Part shown: positions 31,724-44,842 of the stretch, in pieces | Layout: every line of letters begins with the position of its first letter | How positions within the stretch are numbered: the first letter of the stretch is position 1 | NCBI GenBank assembly: GCA_036897485.1 | Contig: JAYMTF010000061.1 | Location: 1 to 61,165, forward strand | Reading direction: 5' to 3' | DNA length: 61,165 nt | Source: Pelargonium nanum | Taxonomy: Eukaryota; Streptophyta; Magnoliopsida; Geraniales; Geraniaceae | Program-made: the position numbers and the translations under genes | Notes under the pieces: model-generated | Database searches by the model: none | Told to the model about the DNA's origin: nothing | Seen by the model: the letters and a program-made list of their open reading frames with translations, nothing else

Positions 31724-34700
31724 ATGGCGCAAAAAGGAGAAGCTCAAGACTTTATCAATTTGCCTGAAGATCCATGGGGAGAAGTCAACCTCGATTTCGT
31801 TCACTACTCCATGATCGATCCTGGTACTCTCTCTCTCTCTCACTCACTCTTGCCCCAAACATTCAAACAATTTTTTATAGCGATTTTTGGTTTGATTGTT
31901 AAAGATTCCGTGGAACTGGATTCCGGAAAACGAGGAAGAAAGAAGTACAAGATCCTCAAGAATCCAGTGTTAATACCGGAGCTCATTCTCGAGCTTCAAT
32001 CCCAACCCTCCAGAGAACGCGCTCTCAGATTGCTCAGCAATTTCCTTGTCGAGGTTCGTTTTTTTTTTTCTTCTGTTGATTCTGTCTATCATGTCTCAAT
32101 TCTGGGTTCGTCGTAATGCTTGGTCTGGTTATAGAGGAAGAGTTGGAGGAGAAATGGGAAATTGGGGCTTTGTTGTATTTTCACTGCTTCATTTCTATTT
32201 TCTAAAATTGGCCGGGGTTGCTCTTAATTGTTCGCGAGAATGAGTAGTGTAGGAGAAATGGAAAATTGGGGTTTTGTTGAATTCGAAAATTTTCTGTTCA
32301 TTTTCGGTGCAAAACTGGGGATTTGGGGATTCTTGGGCTTTGATTAAGAGGGTGTGCTTTGAAACTAACTGTTTTGCAGTGTTTTAAATTAAATTTGAAT
32401 GGTGTTGACAGAAAAGGGAAGAAGATCCCGAGCATTACCTCAGCACCGCTTGCTTCTTGTATGATTCGTGCAGCACAGTGGTCATCTTGTTACAGGTTTA
32501 CAGTATGTTCCTTTTGTTGTCCCTTTTTATCTTTAGTAATTTTGGCTGTATGAGTACATTGGGTGTTCTTAGATTGGTAAGAGTGAATATGAGCTCCTAA
32601 TTTCATTCTCTTATGATGGGGGAATACAAAAGAATTGTTAGACTTGCTAAAATGAACCTGAAATGCAAATTTGGCACGAGTTGAGTTTTCCATTTCCTGA
32701 ATCCCAGAGAATAAATTGTAGGAGAATATATTCAATTGTTCTCTTAGTATAGTGTTGCCAATGGACGGAGAATCCAAGGCTCCATTTGTGAGTATTGATT
32801 TTAGATCAGCTCAAGTTATCGAGGGATTAGAAGATTTCAATGATAGAAAATTAGTAAGCTTAAGAGAATGCCAAAGGAACATGATTTTTTTTATATAGAA
32901 CTTATATCATATGTTATTGTTTTAGTTATGTTTTTCCTCGAGGGATGCAGATTGGCTGTCATATTACAGCTTTATGATATACAAGTAGTTGCCAGTTGGT
33001 ACTTAGGATGGAGGAAAATGGGTTAAAATGCTTTCTGGCTGATCCTTGTACAGATATTTGTCTTGCTTGAGTACATAATTGTACATTTTTGGTAATCGTG
33101 AAATTGTTAAGTTTAAGGATCTATTAAGCTGCTTTTGCAGATTCTGCCGCATATTGGTGGTTTAGCAGAATCAGACATGCACTGTTTTCTTTGAAACAGG
33201 AGGTGGTGACATTTCTTAGAATGATGGTGGATGGAAGCACGAACATAAGAGCATCCAAGCGTCTTACTAATGTTTTGACCTTATTTCAGGTAATTTCTTT
33301 TCTTTTCTTTGTATTGCTATTTTAAGCTCTCTTTTTTCTCCCAATACTTTGCCCACTTTGGGGATAATGGCTTGTTACATTGCAGTGCATAGCAGCAAAT
33401 GTAGAAACAAGACAGAGATTTGTTCAGTGTAAGATCTTACTTCCTTTGCTTATAGTCTGGTTTCAAATTTGGCTAAATTTCTTTCTAGCATGATTTAGTT
33501 TTCTATATCTGCTTTCCCCAATTTATATAGCGTTCATGCCCAACTTTTTGGTTCCGGTCATACTGTTTGAGGCTCCATTGGAGGTCTACGAGAATCTTCG
33601 TGCTGTTGCCCTATCTGTCATTGCCATTTTATGCCAGGTATGATCTATTATGACATAGCTTATACTTAATAAGTTTTTCTGCGACTTTAAGTTGACATTG
33701 CGTAATTGGTATTCTTATCTAATCTATTTGGTTTGAAGGCTAGAGAACCCACTATCGTTCAATGGGCTGTTGAAAGTAACATGGTCGAAGTCTGCACATG
33801 TAGCATAGAGATTGGAAGTGAGCTCTCCAAAGTGGTACAACACTGCTTCCCTTTTCATTCCTAGTTTCATGTATCCTCTACCATTGTTTTACTTAAGAAA
33901 TAGAATGAAACATGTTAGATGTGACACACAAACAAACCAAACTCTTTGATAAAGAAGTTGAAATTGCTAGAAAAAGGACTTTGGGGGTACAAAGATACAT
34001 TTGTTTTGTATTTTACATAGAGATTCCTCTGTTTTGTTTTGATGGGTAAAAGAACAAGGCTAGACACGAGGATATACAAATTTTGAATATTTGGAAGATT
34101 GATGCATGAACAGGAAAGTAATTTAAAACATTAGAAATAAATCTTGTAGGAAACTTGCACTTATCGGCACGATGTTATATTGTTAATGACGCATTCCTCT
34201 TCTTTTTCTTCCAATCAAGGAAATTCAAGTTGAAGATGCTGTACTGGGTGCCGACAGTACCCATTAACAGTAACATGTATTGTATGTCTTAAGCATTTTG
34301 GATTGCCTAAATGATTTCTTGCATCATTAATTTTTTTCTGTTCTCAGATGAGGAGCTCCTACATGCTGTATTTTACTTGAAATTCGTTGTAATTATGGAA
34401 AATTAGCAACTTTTTTGTTACATGCAGTTTTTCTTATTGTATGTCAGCCTTGACATGTTTACTTGCTCATCTCAAATTGTTTTCAGATCTCCATGTACAT
34501 TCTTGAAGCCATTCTGCAAGATGGCATGGGGATATCCCACATTTGTAGTCCGATGCATGATAACATGCTACAAGCATTGATAAAAACATGGGATCGTCAG
34601 GTATATTGACACACTGTTGTGACTTTGCTATTCCTTCTATCAGATCACTTCTCATCAAATTAATTATTCAGATCTAAGAGTTGCCTTCCTTTTTATTTTC

Positions 34701-35460
34701 TATGCTCAAAGGTCACTGTTTTAGCCGCGGAAGAAGACTTCTCTCCTCGGCTCTTGTTTCACATCATTCGATGCTATATTCTTCTGTGCAATCATGTGAG
34801 GTATGCTGTTCCACTGAGCGTTAACTGATTATCCAAATCTAATCTGTGTGGCACTGTAGCTTGAGCTTACTTCAAGATTTTAATGCTTTTCGTCTAATTC
34901 TGTTCAAGCTCTAACATTTCCTTTATCTCCAACAACGTTTGATAGTATCTTGTGTTGTGGTTCCAAATTTTCACTACCTCCAAAGCTGAATCTTATATAT
35001 TTTTGCTCTTTGTATCTCAATGGACCATAATGTGAATAAGCCAGAGTTCCATTGCGCTAAATGCATAGAAGATCAATACTTGAGCACTTTTTGCATGTCA
35101 TGAAAATGCAAGTTGTCACTGGCACAGATTAGTTCCCTACTTTATATCTTCTTTTAAATTAGTGTAACGGTATTGTATGTGATATAGCATTTACTGAACT
35201 TGGTCACTGGTCAGCAGGGGACATAGAATCGTAACACAATGCCTACCTGATCCTATTGTTAATGGTTCTTTTCACGAAACAGCAGAGGTACACATCTTTC
35301 TGTTTTGTAACTATAACTTCTATGCTGAATATGTCTTCTTTTCTTTAAAATTCTGTGTTCCGTGGGCAATTCACAGGAGTACCCAGTCATTGGCAGTTTG
35401 ATTCAACAGCTTCTTCTGATTGTTGGTAAATCTGATCAATCACTCCGTACAGCTTGTTAA
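31724..35460 (+). CDS. CNOT9/CAF40/Rcd1-like subunit of the CCR4-NOT complex, divergent
   Basis: Eleven exons join in phase: 31724-31823, 31905-32053, 32412-32495, 33200-33289, 33386-33428, 33531-33637, 33739-33834, 34487-34600, 34712-34800, 35218-35287 and 35377-35460. They give 341 residues. Armadillo-repeat landmarks of the Rcd1 family are recognisable: SRERALRLLSNFLVEKREED, then NVLTLFQCIAANVETRQRFV, then MEVGSELSK-like IEIGSELSKVISMYILEAIL and PRLLFHIIRCYILLCNHVR. CNOT9 binds NOT1 and miRNA/mRNA-repression partners in mRNA deadenylation. Identity to canonical plant copies appears low, and the N-terminus (MAQKGEAQDFINLPEDPWGE) and the end are unusual, so this may be a specialised paralogue. 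Intron 1 is 81 nt and stays open in frame. The call is strong for family and weaker for function. Confidence 0.88.
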
Positions 35461-35780
35461 TTCCAAAAATCAGAAGAAAGAGCTTGTTGGTAAATCTGAT
35501 CAATCTCTCTCTCTCGCTCTCTCTCTCTCTGTAAAAGAGATTTTGAATTTGTATTCGAAGGTTCAGACTTGTATAATAGGGAGATTAAAGAAGTGCTTTG
35601 CTTGCTTCTATTACTCCAGACACATCTTGAAATTCAAGAGGTGTATTGTGGATAAAATGACACAAATTCTGTACAGAAAATAAAATGTGACATGTATCAG
35701 TGCTAGTTTGTGCAGTCTCACTTAGTTTGTCTTTAGAGTATCATCACAGTCGCACAAGAAAATATCAATTTAGACAGCTA

Positions 35781-35856
35781 GAAGAAAATCAAATTAGACA
35801 AGAGCAGAATTGTATGGAGAAGAAAATCAAATTAGACAAGAGCAGAATTGTATGGA
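35781..35856. repeat. Perfect 38-bp tandem duplication
   Basis: The unit GAAGAAAATCAAATTAGACA plus AGAGCAGAATTGTATGGA occurs twice, head to tail, without a mismatch, at 35781-35818 and 35819-35856. The absence of changes suggests a recent event. Confidence 0.95.
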
Positions 35857-35925
35857 GATAAAGTTGTAATTTCATTTCATTATAATCATTGTCTTTAAAT
35901 GAATTGTCTTTGCCATTTTATGGTT

Positions 35926-36325
35926 TCCTTAAGGGTGTATCACAGTCAAAGGATTCATACTTATAATAGGTGATGATGTGACCCCGAGCATGTAAAGATG
36001 ACGTTAAGACCAAAGGAAATCCCGAGGTATGGGGGATAGGGAGTTCACCTCGAGTTATTGTGGGTTGGGAGGTCATTCTAGGCCTCGTCATTTTATTATT
36101 TCCTTAAGAGTGTATCACAGTCGAAAGATTCATATATACTTACAATAGGTGATGATGTGACCGTGAGCATGTAAAGATGACATTAAGACCAAAGGATGAC
36201 TAGACAAAGGAAATCTCGAGGGATGAGGAATAGGGAGTTCACCTCGAGTTATTGTGAGTTGGGAGGTCATTCAAGGCCTCCAAACATATGATTTTCTTAA
36301 GGGTATATCACGGTCGAAGGAAAGC
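35926..36325. repeat. Tandem repeat of about 175-195 bp, two and a fraction copies
   Basis: Copies start near 35926, 36101 and 36294 (partial). Each has CCTTAAGGGTGTATCACAGTC, in slightly varied form, then ATAGGTGATGATGTGACC, GAGCATGTAAAGATGAC, TTAAGACCAAAGGA and GTTCACCTCGAGTTATTGTG. The second copy has a roughly 18-bp insertion (GATGACTAGACAAAGG). The sequence is non-coding and of unknown family. Confidence 0.85.
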
Positions 36326-37711
36326 AGACCGAAGGTTTTCATATGAGAGTTATCATAACTCAACTTTTTAGATTACCTATGTTTCTCTCAATGTCTCCTA
36401 GGTTGTTAACCAATACAATTTACGAGCACGTGTGTTACTGCGTTACTTGAAATTTGATTAATTAGTACTAATTACGAGTTCTAGACTTAAAGGTATTCTT
36501 TAGGCATACTACTCTAATGTGATACACACAACCTCTAATACAACCTCTGATTCCAATCTATATGAGAATGTTCTATCTCTACATACAATCACATAATCAA
36601 ATCATCTAAAAGGTGATCAAGCTAACACAAAATAAATGAAAGAGCAATACAAATCATAGTCACAATGTTCCAATTTATTTATCAATCCATACCATCATTG
36701 CTTGCAATCCACACAAAGAGAATTTAGTTCATAATAGAGATAAATGAAAACAAACTATTAACCACAATACTTGAATCCAACATCATTATCAATAAATTGA
36801 TATTCAATCTCATAGAATTATGAAAAGTTCGATATAGTAAACAAACTAATACAATTCAATTTCAATCGAATAAAATTCGGATTTTAGTGTAAATCAGCGT
36901 ATTTGAGCAATATGTTCTAATCCAATATGACCCGATCGATTTTCTTGCAATAAAATGTTGATCCGATTAACCACACTGCTTTTCCAAATATGTCAGCTTT
37001 ATCATCTCTAAGTCACATTTGACTGAGAAAGAAATCATTGAAATTTTCCTTGATTGCCTTAGGTTAATTAGTGTGGAAAGATTTATTGTCGAAGAGGATA
37101 ACAACGCAGTCATAGATTATTATAAAAGCCAACATATAGATAATCGGATTTTTTTTTCAATTTTTGATTGGCTTCCCTATTAACGTGTCTCAAATTCTAT
37201 TAATTGAAATTTCTTCGGTTTAATTGAAATCTAAACGTTCATTTTGATAAAGTAGTTGGTTTTTCTAAAATTGGCTGCCCTCAGACTAAACTGTTTGGCT
37301 TATGATATTAGCGAACCGTTTTTGGCCCTGACCTGTTTATAGATTGGCTTAAGTTTAAAGCACCATGCTCGCTAAAAACGAGCCGGATGAGGTTTGACCT
37401 GGAGACCAAAGACCGAATTGACATTTTTAGATGCAATCAAACAAACGATATTGGTTATCCAAAAAAAAAAATAAACAAAACAAAACAAACGATGTCGTTT
37501 GAGCAGAAAATCCGAGGCGCAAGCAGAAACCATTACTTTTGATAATTAAATGATTCTTCTAGAAGGCAAAACAAACATCGGATGTCATTAACATTTAGCA
37601 CACGCTAGTTTCGGTCTATCATCTTCCCCAGACTCTTCCCGATCACTCCATCTCTCTGCTCCACATCACTTTACCAAAAACCCTAATATTCCACACAACT
37701 CTAGAGCGAGA

Positions 37712-40700
37712 ATGGTGGTCATAGAACCCGAAGCCTCTGCAGAAATGACCGTCAAACCTCCAGAAACGACACCACCACCACCACCATCATCAACGGCGGC
37801 AGCGACGACGACAGCTACAACGAATTCTGCCACTCAAACGGCCACAAATTCCCACAGAGACGCTTCCGATGGTTTCGAAACCGCCAGCGATACCGAACTC
37901 AACGACGAAGACGCAGAGACCGATAACGCGCAGGAACAACAGCAGCAGGTGGCGGAGGTGACTGTAAACGACGAGGAATTGAAACAGGTGACTGTGTTTT
38001 GAAGTTCGGAATTCGATAAGCATTAGATCTGTTTTTATTTTATTTGTGGGATCAGAGATTTATGTTCTGACTGTGATTTTGTGTAGAAAGCATTAGAGGA
38101 GGCAAATGAGGCGAAATCAGAAGGAAACAAGTTGTTTGGTGAGGGGCAGTTTGAGGAGGCATTGTCGAAATATGAACTTGCTTTGAAAGTTGCGCCGGAG
38201 GAGATGCCTTCCTCTGTGGAGCTGCGGGCAATTTGCCATTCCAACCGGGGCGTGTGCTTTTTGAAATTGGTATTTTATTTATACTATGTATACATTACCC
38301 CTTTTGTTTTAGATGTTTGGCTTTACAAAATTGGTTGGAAATGAAATGAATCTAGTTAGATTGGGGTCGGATGAGTCAAGTTTGACTGTTGGAGTTAGTC
38401 AAGCTCAGATTGCAATTGGCTTGTTCATCGACTTGGAGGTTATTTGTGTGCATTAGAGTACAAAAAATTATGAAGCTGCAACACTAGCTAGTGAATATGC
38501 CATGAATGTAATGTCCTGTGCAGTTAATTAGTTGTCATAGAAACTAAGACAAACCCTTATGATCCGCTCATGACCCACCTAATCAATCATATATTTCATT
38601 ATTTGTGGAAGAATTTGAAATTAGATTTTTGTGTATAAAGCTATTGGTGATACATGTAGTATAGGGTGGTGATCTTAGGCTCTTAGATTCTGTGGCACAA
38701 TCCATAGTTACTTTCCATTTTCTGAATTGTTAGAAGTTTGGGTAAGCTCTATTTGATAACTTTTTCTATTGCATAGTTTAAGGCTTCAGCACAACTCTAT
38801 GGATCAGTAGAACTTTTTGCACTGCTAAGTATGTAAAGAGATTGGTGTAATGTATTGGATTCTTAAACAATTTTAATCTTCCTTTTTTTTTATTCTTGAC
38901 CTTTTCAAGATCCTTACAAATGTTTGTGTTCTTATATCTATGTATATATTGGAGATGGACGAAAAATTGAAACAAACTTTTAAGCATTTGCGGTGTATAC
39001 TCTAGATTGATAACTTTTGAAGAGAAACCTACTTATCACAACTAAATTTCCAAATGTACTAAATGAAACAAAAGGAGAGATGGATATCTTTGATACAGAT
39101 AGTTATGTTTTGACTGATAACCTATTAATCTATTATAATCCATGAAACCTTTTTTCCATTTGGCTTCTCATATTTCACATTCTCTATTGTGTGTCTAATT
39201 TTTTCAATTTTGACTGGAAAGTCAGGAGTTATAATTGTTAATGTAAAAGTTCCAAGTGGAAAACCTCAGTTGTTTGTGAACACATCCATTAGCATTAAGC
39301 ACACAAATGCCTGCTTGAAAAGATGGGGTGTAGGGAGAGAGTTTCTATTTTGGCAGCATTTTTTTTTTCCTTTCTGCATGGAATGACTTTAAGTGGGGAA
39401 GTGAGACGTTACAGATGAAAGGGTAGAATGATAGAACATATTGTGCCAAATCAAATGTCATCAAAATGTGCAAAATGCAAATTGCACATATTTCTTTCTG
39501 GAATGATTCTTTTTTGCTAATTCTATTTTGATCTTCTAAAAGATTCACAAAAAATATTGTTATATCAAAAGAATTGTTTTGAATATGTAATTAATGTTTT
39601 GCTCGCATTCCTCTCACTCTCTCTCATATCCGAAATTGAATATTTGTTGTTAAGTATTTAAAAAAAAACTTATGCACCACATAAATCTAACTAATGAGCT
39701 TGAATCTCTGAACTTTCAGAACATTACAGCTATATCAAATGAATTATTGTTTAAAATTGGCATTTAGGATAGAGCATTTAAAGCTATGCTGTGCAAATCA
39801 GGTTCTGTTTCTTTTAGATAGAAGAGGATGGGAAAGATTCTAATTAGTAAAAGTGTGATCGATTGGAGGACAAGAGGCTTCCTTCTCAAGTCTCATTTTG
39901 AGCTAGATAAGACATTCTGAAAACCTTAAATTGTATTTATGTATTTATTTTTCCTGTTCAAGAGTTGAGTGGGAAAGGGAGGGCACGCTTTTTGAAGGAT
40001 TGGAAGGGAAGGAAATAATAGAAAAGTAAATAAAGGCTGAAACTTGAAATCCTTCACTTGTGTTGAAGATGTAGTTATAAGTAGATTAGAATTGTCTAAT
40101 CGGAAAAAGACTAGAACAAACTATAGATGCAGATAGAATTAGATATACATCAAGTTCTAGAATTAGATTCAAGCATGTTTCATCAAATTGGAATAGACAC
40201 TGCTGTAGCCTATATATACATTGTAATATTGCATAGTTCAATCAATCTATCAAAGCTAGAAACATCAAAAAAGATAAATTTCACAAATTTAACTCGTACG
40301 CCAGTTCTATAAAATAATGGAAGACAACTGTACACAAAGTTGCTGTTAAAATATTTTCCCCTCAAATCCCCTTGATCTGGGGGTTTAAAATTATTGCCTG
40401 AAAAGGGTTAAAAAGACTCTCAATCATGAGTGAAAGGGGTACCCTTTTCTTGTTCCACTACCTATGACTCTTCAAAGAATGCTTAGACTGCTTGATACTT
40501 CTCCTTTGACCGTTAATGAATCTCTTAAATGTTATCTTGCAGCTTAATTATTTAACTACTGCCTGATGTTGTCTAATAAGTTTTGCTTCATTTGTCAGTC
40601 TCTTATCTCAGATGCCTTACCTATAACTTTGATACTAAATATCTCAGGGAAAATACGAGGATACAGTCAAGGAATGCTCAAAAGCTTTAGAACTAAATCC

Positions 40701-42837
40701 TACCTATATGAAGGCTCTGGTTAGGAGAGGAGAGGCTTATGAAAAGCTAGAAAAATACGAAGAGGCTATTGCTGGTATTCAAAGAATTTAACTTTGTATT
40801 TATTTTCCGTGTTCTTGCTTTTGACCTGGCATGCCAGATTCTCTCTCTCTCTCTCTCCATCTAATAATTTTATGGCCAGTTATTGTCTTCGTCCACATTG
40901 TTTCTTTGTTTTCCCTGCAGATATGAACAAGATTCTGGAATTGGATCCTGGAAATTACCAAGCTAGGAGAACAGCCAACCGCCTGAAGCCACTGGCTGAC
41001 GAAAAGCGAGAAAAAATGAAGGAAGAGATGATTGGTAAGTGTAATTGATTCTTTTCATATTCCTCTTATGCTGTCTTGGTTTCAGAGTGTTTGAAGTCCC
41101 ATAGATTGTTCTTAATAGGATAATGGATTCAATATCTTTTACCAATAGGATTATGATGTGATGATGACAGTGTCTGTCATGTAAGTCTGTGTTCCTTTTG
41201 GATAATTGAAGCATTCTAGAATGTTTGTGATCCTCCTCCTTCCAAAGGAGAAGAAATAAAGCAGAATGGAAAGGTTGTAGAGTATTTTGAGATTTAGGCT
41301 TCAGTAGTTTCTCTTTCCGTCCACATCTATTTGCTTAAGTATTTTATGGCTACTGATTAGTTGTTGTGGTCTAAAAAAGAACTACTTTTGCACATTGCAT
41401 TCATTGAATCTGTTACATACTCGTACCGTTAGACAATAGCTTTTGCACTGATGATCAAGTTCTCAAATTGAAAGTCAGTTTTAGCTAAGAGATGCCTAAA
41501 GTGAGGGAAAAAAGAACATTTCGTGCATCAATAAGAGAGGAACATATGTATAAAAAAAATGCTCTGTGTTAAGGTATCTAAGGCCAGGAGCTGAACTCCT
41601 ATTGCAGAGTTTCTAAAACAAAATAGCTATGAAAAAGTATTTCTAATTTTGAAGCGTGGCTGTAGAGCTTTAGCCCCAATTGGCAGATGTCCCGAAAGGT
41701 TTTTTATGCTTACCTTTTTTAATTGTTCTTTAGCCCCAATTGGCAGATGTACCTCTTGATTTGGGCGTCAAATATTTAGGACTCACCCAGGCTATGGCTG
41801 ACAAGAATATTGGGGAAAACATCTTTCTGTCCCTTGAACTACCAAACAAGAGGGACTTAACCTCCTTTACTTTACATTTAGATATCTAGACTCCAAACAT
41901 CCGAGTTTAGTCTTGTAGACTCATCGTGGTTTCCGTTAAGTTCTTTTCTAGATAATAGCTTTAGGAGTAAGCAAAAATTGTAAAAATGCATAATTTGGAC
42001 TGAAGTTGTACAAAGTAAAGTGTCTCTGAATGTGTTTGATTTTTTTTTTATCGGCAATTATATATATATATACACACACACACTGTTACCATGGAGGCCC
42101 AAACCCAAAACCTAAGAGGGAATCCAAAGCGCCTCAACCGTAGTTTGAAGAATAGTTGTTATCCCTAAAACAGTCTCGAGCATAATGGATTATGCTTTCA
42201 TCCTCTAGCAGCTTGTTGTTACTTGGATGGTGATAATTGTGTTGTATGGACCTGCATCTTCCATATGTAACTATTCGAGGACTAGCCCCAACCCTAACTT
42301 TATTATAACATCAGATTTTGACATTAGCTGATATGTGTTCATACCATACGCTTAGGTCTTGATTCTTTGAGTAAGAGCCCTCTCATTTCTGCTTCATAGC
42401 TTTCCCAACATAGCATGAACTTCTGCAATTCTTTTCACATTAACACCTTCATATGTTTTTTGCTTTTAAAGTTTCCCTCAACATTGTTTATGGCTCGTAG
42501 GTTCTGAACCTAATCTGAGGAAACTGTTATATAACTGTTTTTGAATGATATGTTCTTTGCTAACTTGACCACTGTGATACCATACCTTTTTATGTGATTA
42601 TGTCCAAAGTGAAAGCTTCCTCATGTTTTTCACTTTACATACACGTCATTCTCCATTTTATTGGGTATCGTCATCATGCTGCACTCTCTCTTAAGCTGAT
42701 ATTTTACGTATTTCTGAGCAGGCAAGCTGAAAGATATGGGCAACTCATTGTTGGGCCGCTTTGGGATGAGCGTTGACAACTTCAAAGCTGTCAAAGACCC
42801 AAACACTGGTTCCTACTCTATTTCGTTTCAGCGCTAG
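37712..42837 (+). CDS. Tetratricopeptide-repeat protein of the TTC1/TPR1 type
   Basis: Five exons (37712-37987, 38087-38269, 40648-40774, 40921-41034, 42722-42837) give 271 residues. The first 92 residues are low complexity: a run of prolines (about 22-26), Thr/Ala repeats, then an acidic and Gln-rich stretch. Three TPR motifs follow (about residues 93-205), seen in KSEGNKLFGEGQFEEALSKY, SNRGVCFLKLGKYEDTVKEC and RRGEAYEKLEKYEEAIADMN, with the family's C-terminal KLKDMGNSLLGRFGMSVDNF segment. This is the layout of animal TTC1 and the Arabidopsis TPR1 protein (recalled as At4g30480). Such proteins are thought to bind Hsp90/Hsp70 C-termini, and one report links the plant protein to an ethylene receptor. 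No signal peptide or membrane segment is visible, so it is probably cytosolic. Confidence 0.92.
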
Positions 42838-44842
42838 TCCGTAGTAGATGTGGTTATTTAACATTTTGTTCATTGAGAAACATAAAATTGGAAAGCTTGG
42901 AGGAAAAGAAGACGACAAATCAAAGAGGGGAATTGATTTCAAGTAGAATGTGAAAGGTTTGGTTGGATAGTGTTTGGGATATCATATATAGATTGGCCTG
43001 ATGGACATGTAGATGAATTGTCTGAATGCTATGCACGGGATAATTTTGCTACCTCTAAATATACTAGACTTGATGTTAATCTTGTTGTTTTCCATGTAGT
43101 GATTGTCTATTTGGTTAATGACATGGCTACTGATTTTTAACTTCTAGAAGAATGTCTCGAAACCTAACAAGAGTTCGCTTTACGATTTTTGGTATCCGAG
43201 TGCCCATTGGTTTGATTTGAAGGCTCTTTCTCTCAAAATTTTACACAAAAGTTTGTTGTGTGATCAAATACTACAACTACTAGAATATTTGTTATTAGCA
43301 AGGTAATTAGCTAGAGAATGTCTCACAAAATCATTACTCTCTAAATTGAGAGAATAGCTAGGGAATGGCAAACAATAGGAGACATGCAAAAGATCAAACC
43401 AATTGCTAGGGAACTCTCAAAACAAGTGTCTCACAGTTGTAGAAAGTTTATTTGTGGGTGCTTATCGTTTGTTGCTCTACACTCCTCTTTCGTCGATCTG
43501 GAGAGCTCTTTCCTCCTCTGTTCCTAAACCTTCAAAACAAGAATAGTCTAAGTGGAAGCCTCAATTATGCTCAAATTACATTCATAGGGATAATCTTAGT
43601 ATTTAATGTTTTTTGTACTTACCTCTTCACTATTTATATGTTTGGCTAGTTCTTGCTTCTTTGCATGAGTTATCTTTATGACTTGCGCCTTAATTTGCTC
43701 TTTGTGGGCTATTCTGGTGTGGGGCTTTATGGTGAGCTCAACCTGAGCAAATATTGTACCCATTATGGGTGACATAGTGTCTATACCCAATATTTGCCCC
43801 TTGGCCTTATTGGTCACCACTGCTCATTCTCTGCATGGCCAATGAGAGCATTAGTTGTGGTTCACGCTTGTGTCATTTACTCATTTGTGTCGGAAAAATC
43901 TTTTCATATGATTTTTAATTTACTATCTTAGTTAATGTCTCATAATCGTGTCGTGTAAACTCTACTTTCCTTTCCCCAAATAGAAAAAAGAAATCATTAA
44001 GTGCTTGTTTGGTTCATCTACTTCCTCCTGCAACTCAATGTATATAAACATTTCTTTCCAAAATATATTTGGATGCGAGGTCTTGCAAAATCAACTTCCA
44101 GACATTTCAATCCCAAAGGAGATGGGAGGCTTATGTGGGAGTTACTGTAGCCCTGTGAGAAAAATTAATTCCAAAAATATCCTTTAACTAAAGAGAAGAG
44201 AGGGTTGAGCATGGAAAAAGAGAATACCAAAGAGGGACGACCATGGAGAAAGAGAATGACATAAAATAGAAGGTTGACCACAGATAGAGAGGGTCAACCA
44301 TGTAGAAAGAGAATGTGATTGATAGATAGAAAAAGGGCCGACCACTGAAAAAGAGGGTCGACCACATACTTATATATAATACTCTTTTTTTTATTTGTTC
44401 ATCCAACGACTTTTTAGTCATTTCAAAATAACATTGTTAATTACTTTCATACATATTTAACAAACAATCTTATAATTCAAAATTCTTTTAAAACTTCCTT
44501 CCATGCATTGCTTTACCAACACAACTCTAACGCATACTATTGGCAGCACAACAATGGTTTGCAGTATTTAAGTGTGGCAATATAAGATTTTACAACCAAT
44601 CTCCAATAATGTTTTTTAGAAGGCAATTACAAGCTACTTTATATGATGGCAAATTCACAGAGTAGTAACTTAATGGGACACATAAATTGGTGTAAGATAG
44701 ATTAGATATATAGAGGTGTGCATAATATTACACTTTTGGGTACTTCATTACATCAAGTTTCTACTGGTCACACAAATAATATTTGTCATCATATTTACAC
44801 ATATAGGCAAGCATACAATATTTGGGGATGAGTGGATCAGGA
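42838..44842. other. Convergent intergenic region between TPR and ANTH genes
   Basis: This holds the 3' flanks of two convergent genes. Near 43748-43797 a short hairpin is visible (GCAAATATTGTACCC against its inverse ACCCAATATTTGC). A degenerate minisatellite lies at 44198-44366. No coding sequence or RNA gene was recognised. Confidence 0.45.
44198..44366. repeat. Degenerate GACCATGGAGAAAGAGAATG minisatellite
   Basis: About five diverged units contain (G/C)ACCA(T/C)G(G/T)AGAAAGAGAATG or close forms (GAGCATGGAAAAAGAGAATA, GACCATGGAGAAAGAGAATG, AACCATGTAGAAAGAGAATG, GACCACTGAAAAAGAGGGTC). Spacing is irregular, about 30-60 bp. Confidence 0.6.

Larger units (their letters stand above)
35461..37711. 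other. Intergenic region with several local duplications
   Basis: The first part is the 3' flank of the CNOT9-like gene. It repeats GTTGGTAAATCTGATCAATC (also present in the last exon) at 35486, followed by a CT microsatellite (35504-35531). A perfect 38-bp tandem duplication and a larger tandem repeat are listed separately. From 36330 to 37600 I recognise nothing. The last 100 bp before 37712 is a C/T-rich leader. Confidence 0.5.

Noticed and set aside
37790-38023. Minus-strand frame opposite the first TPR exon
   Set aside because: It is the antisense shadow of a low-complexity coding exon whose own frame continues across splice sites into TPR repeats.
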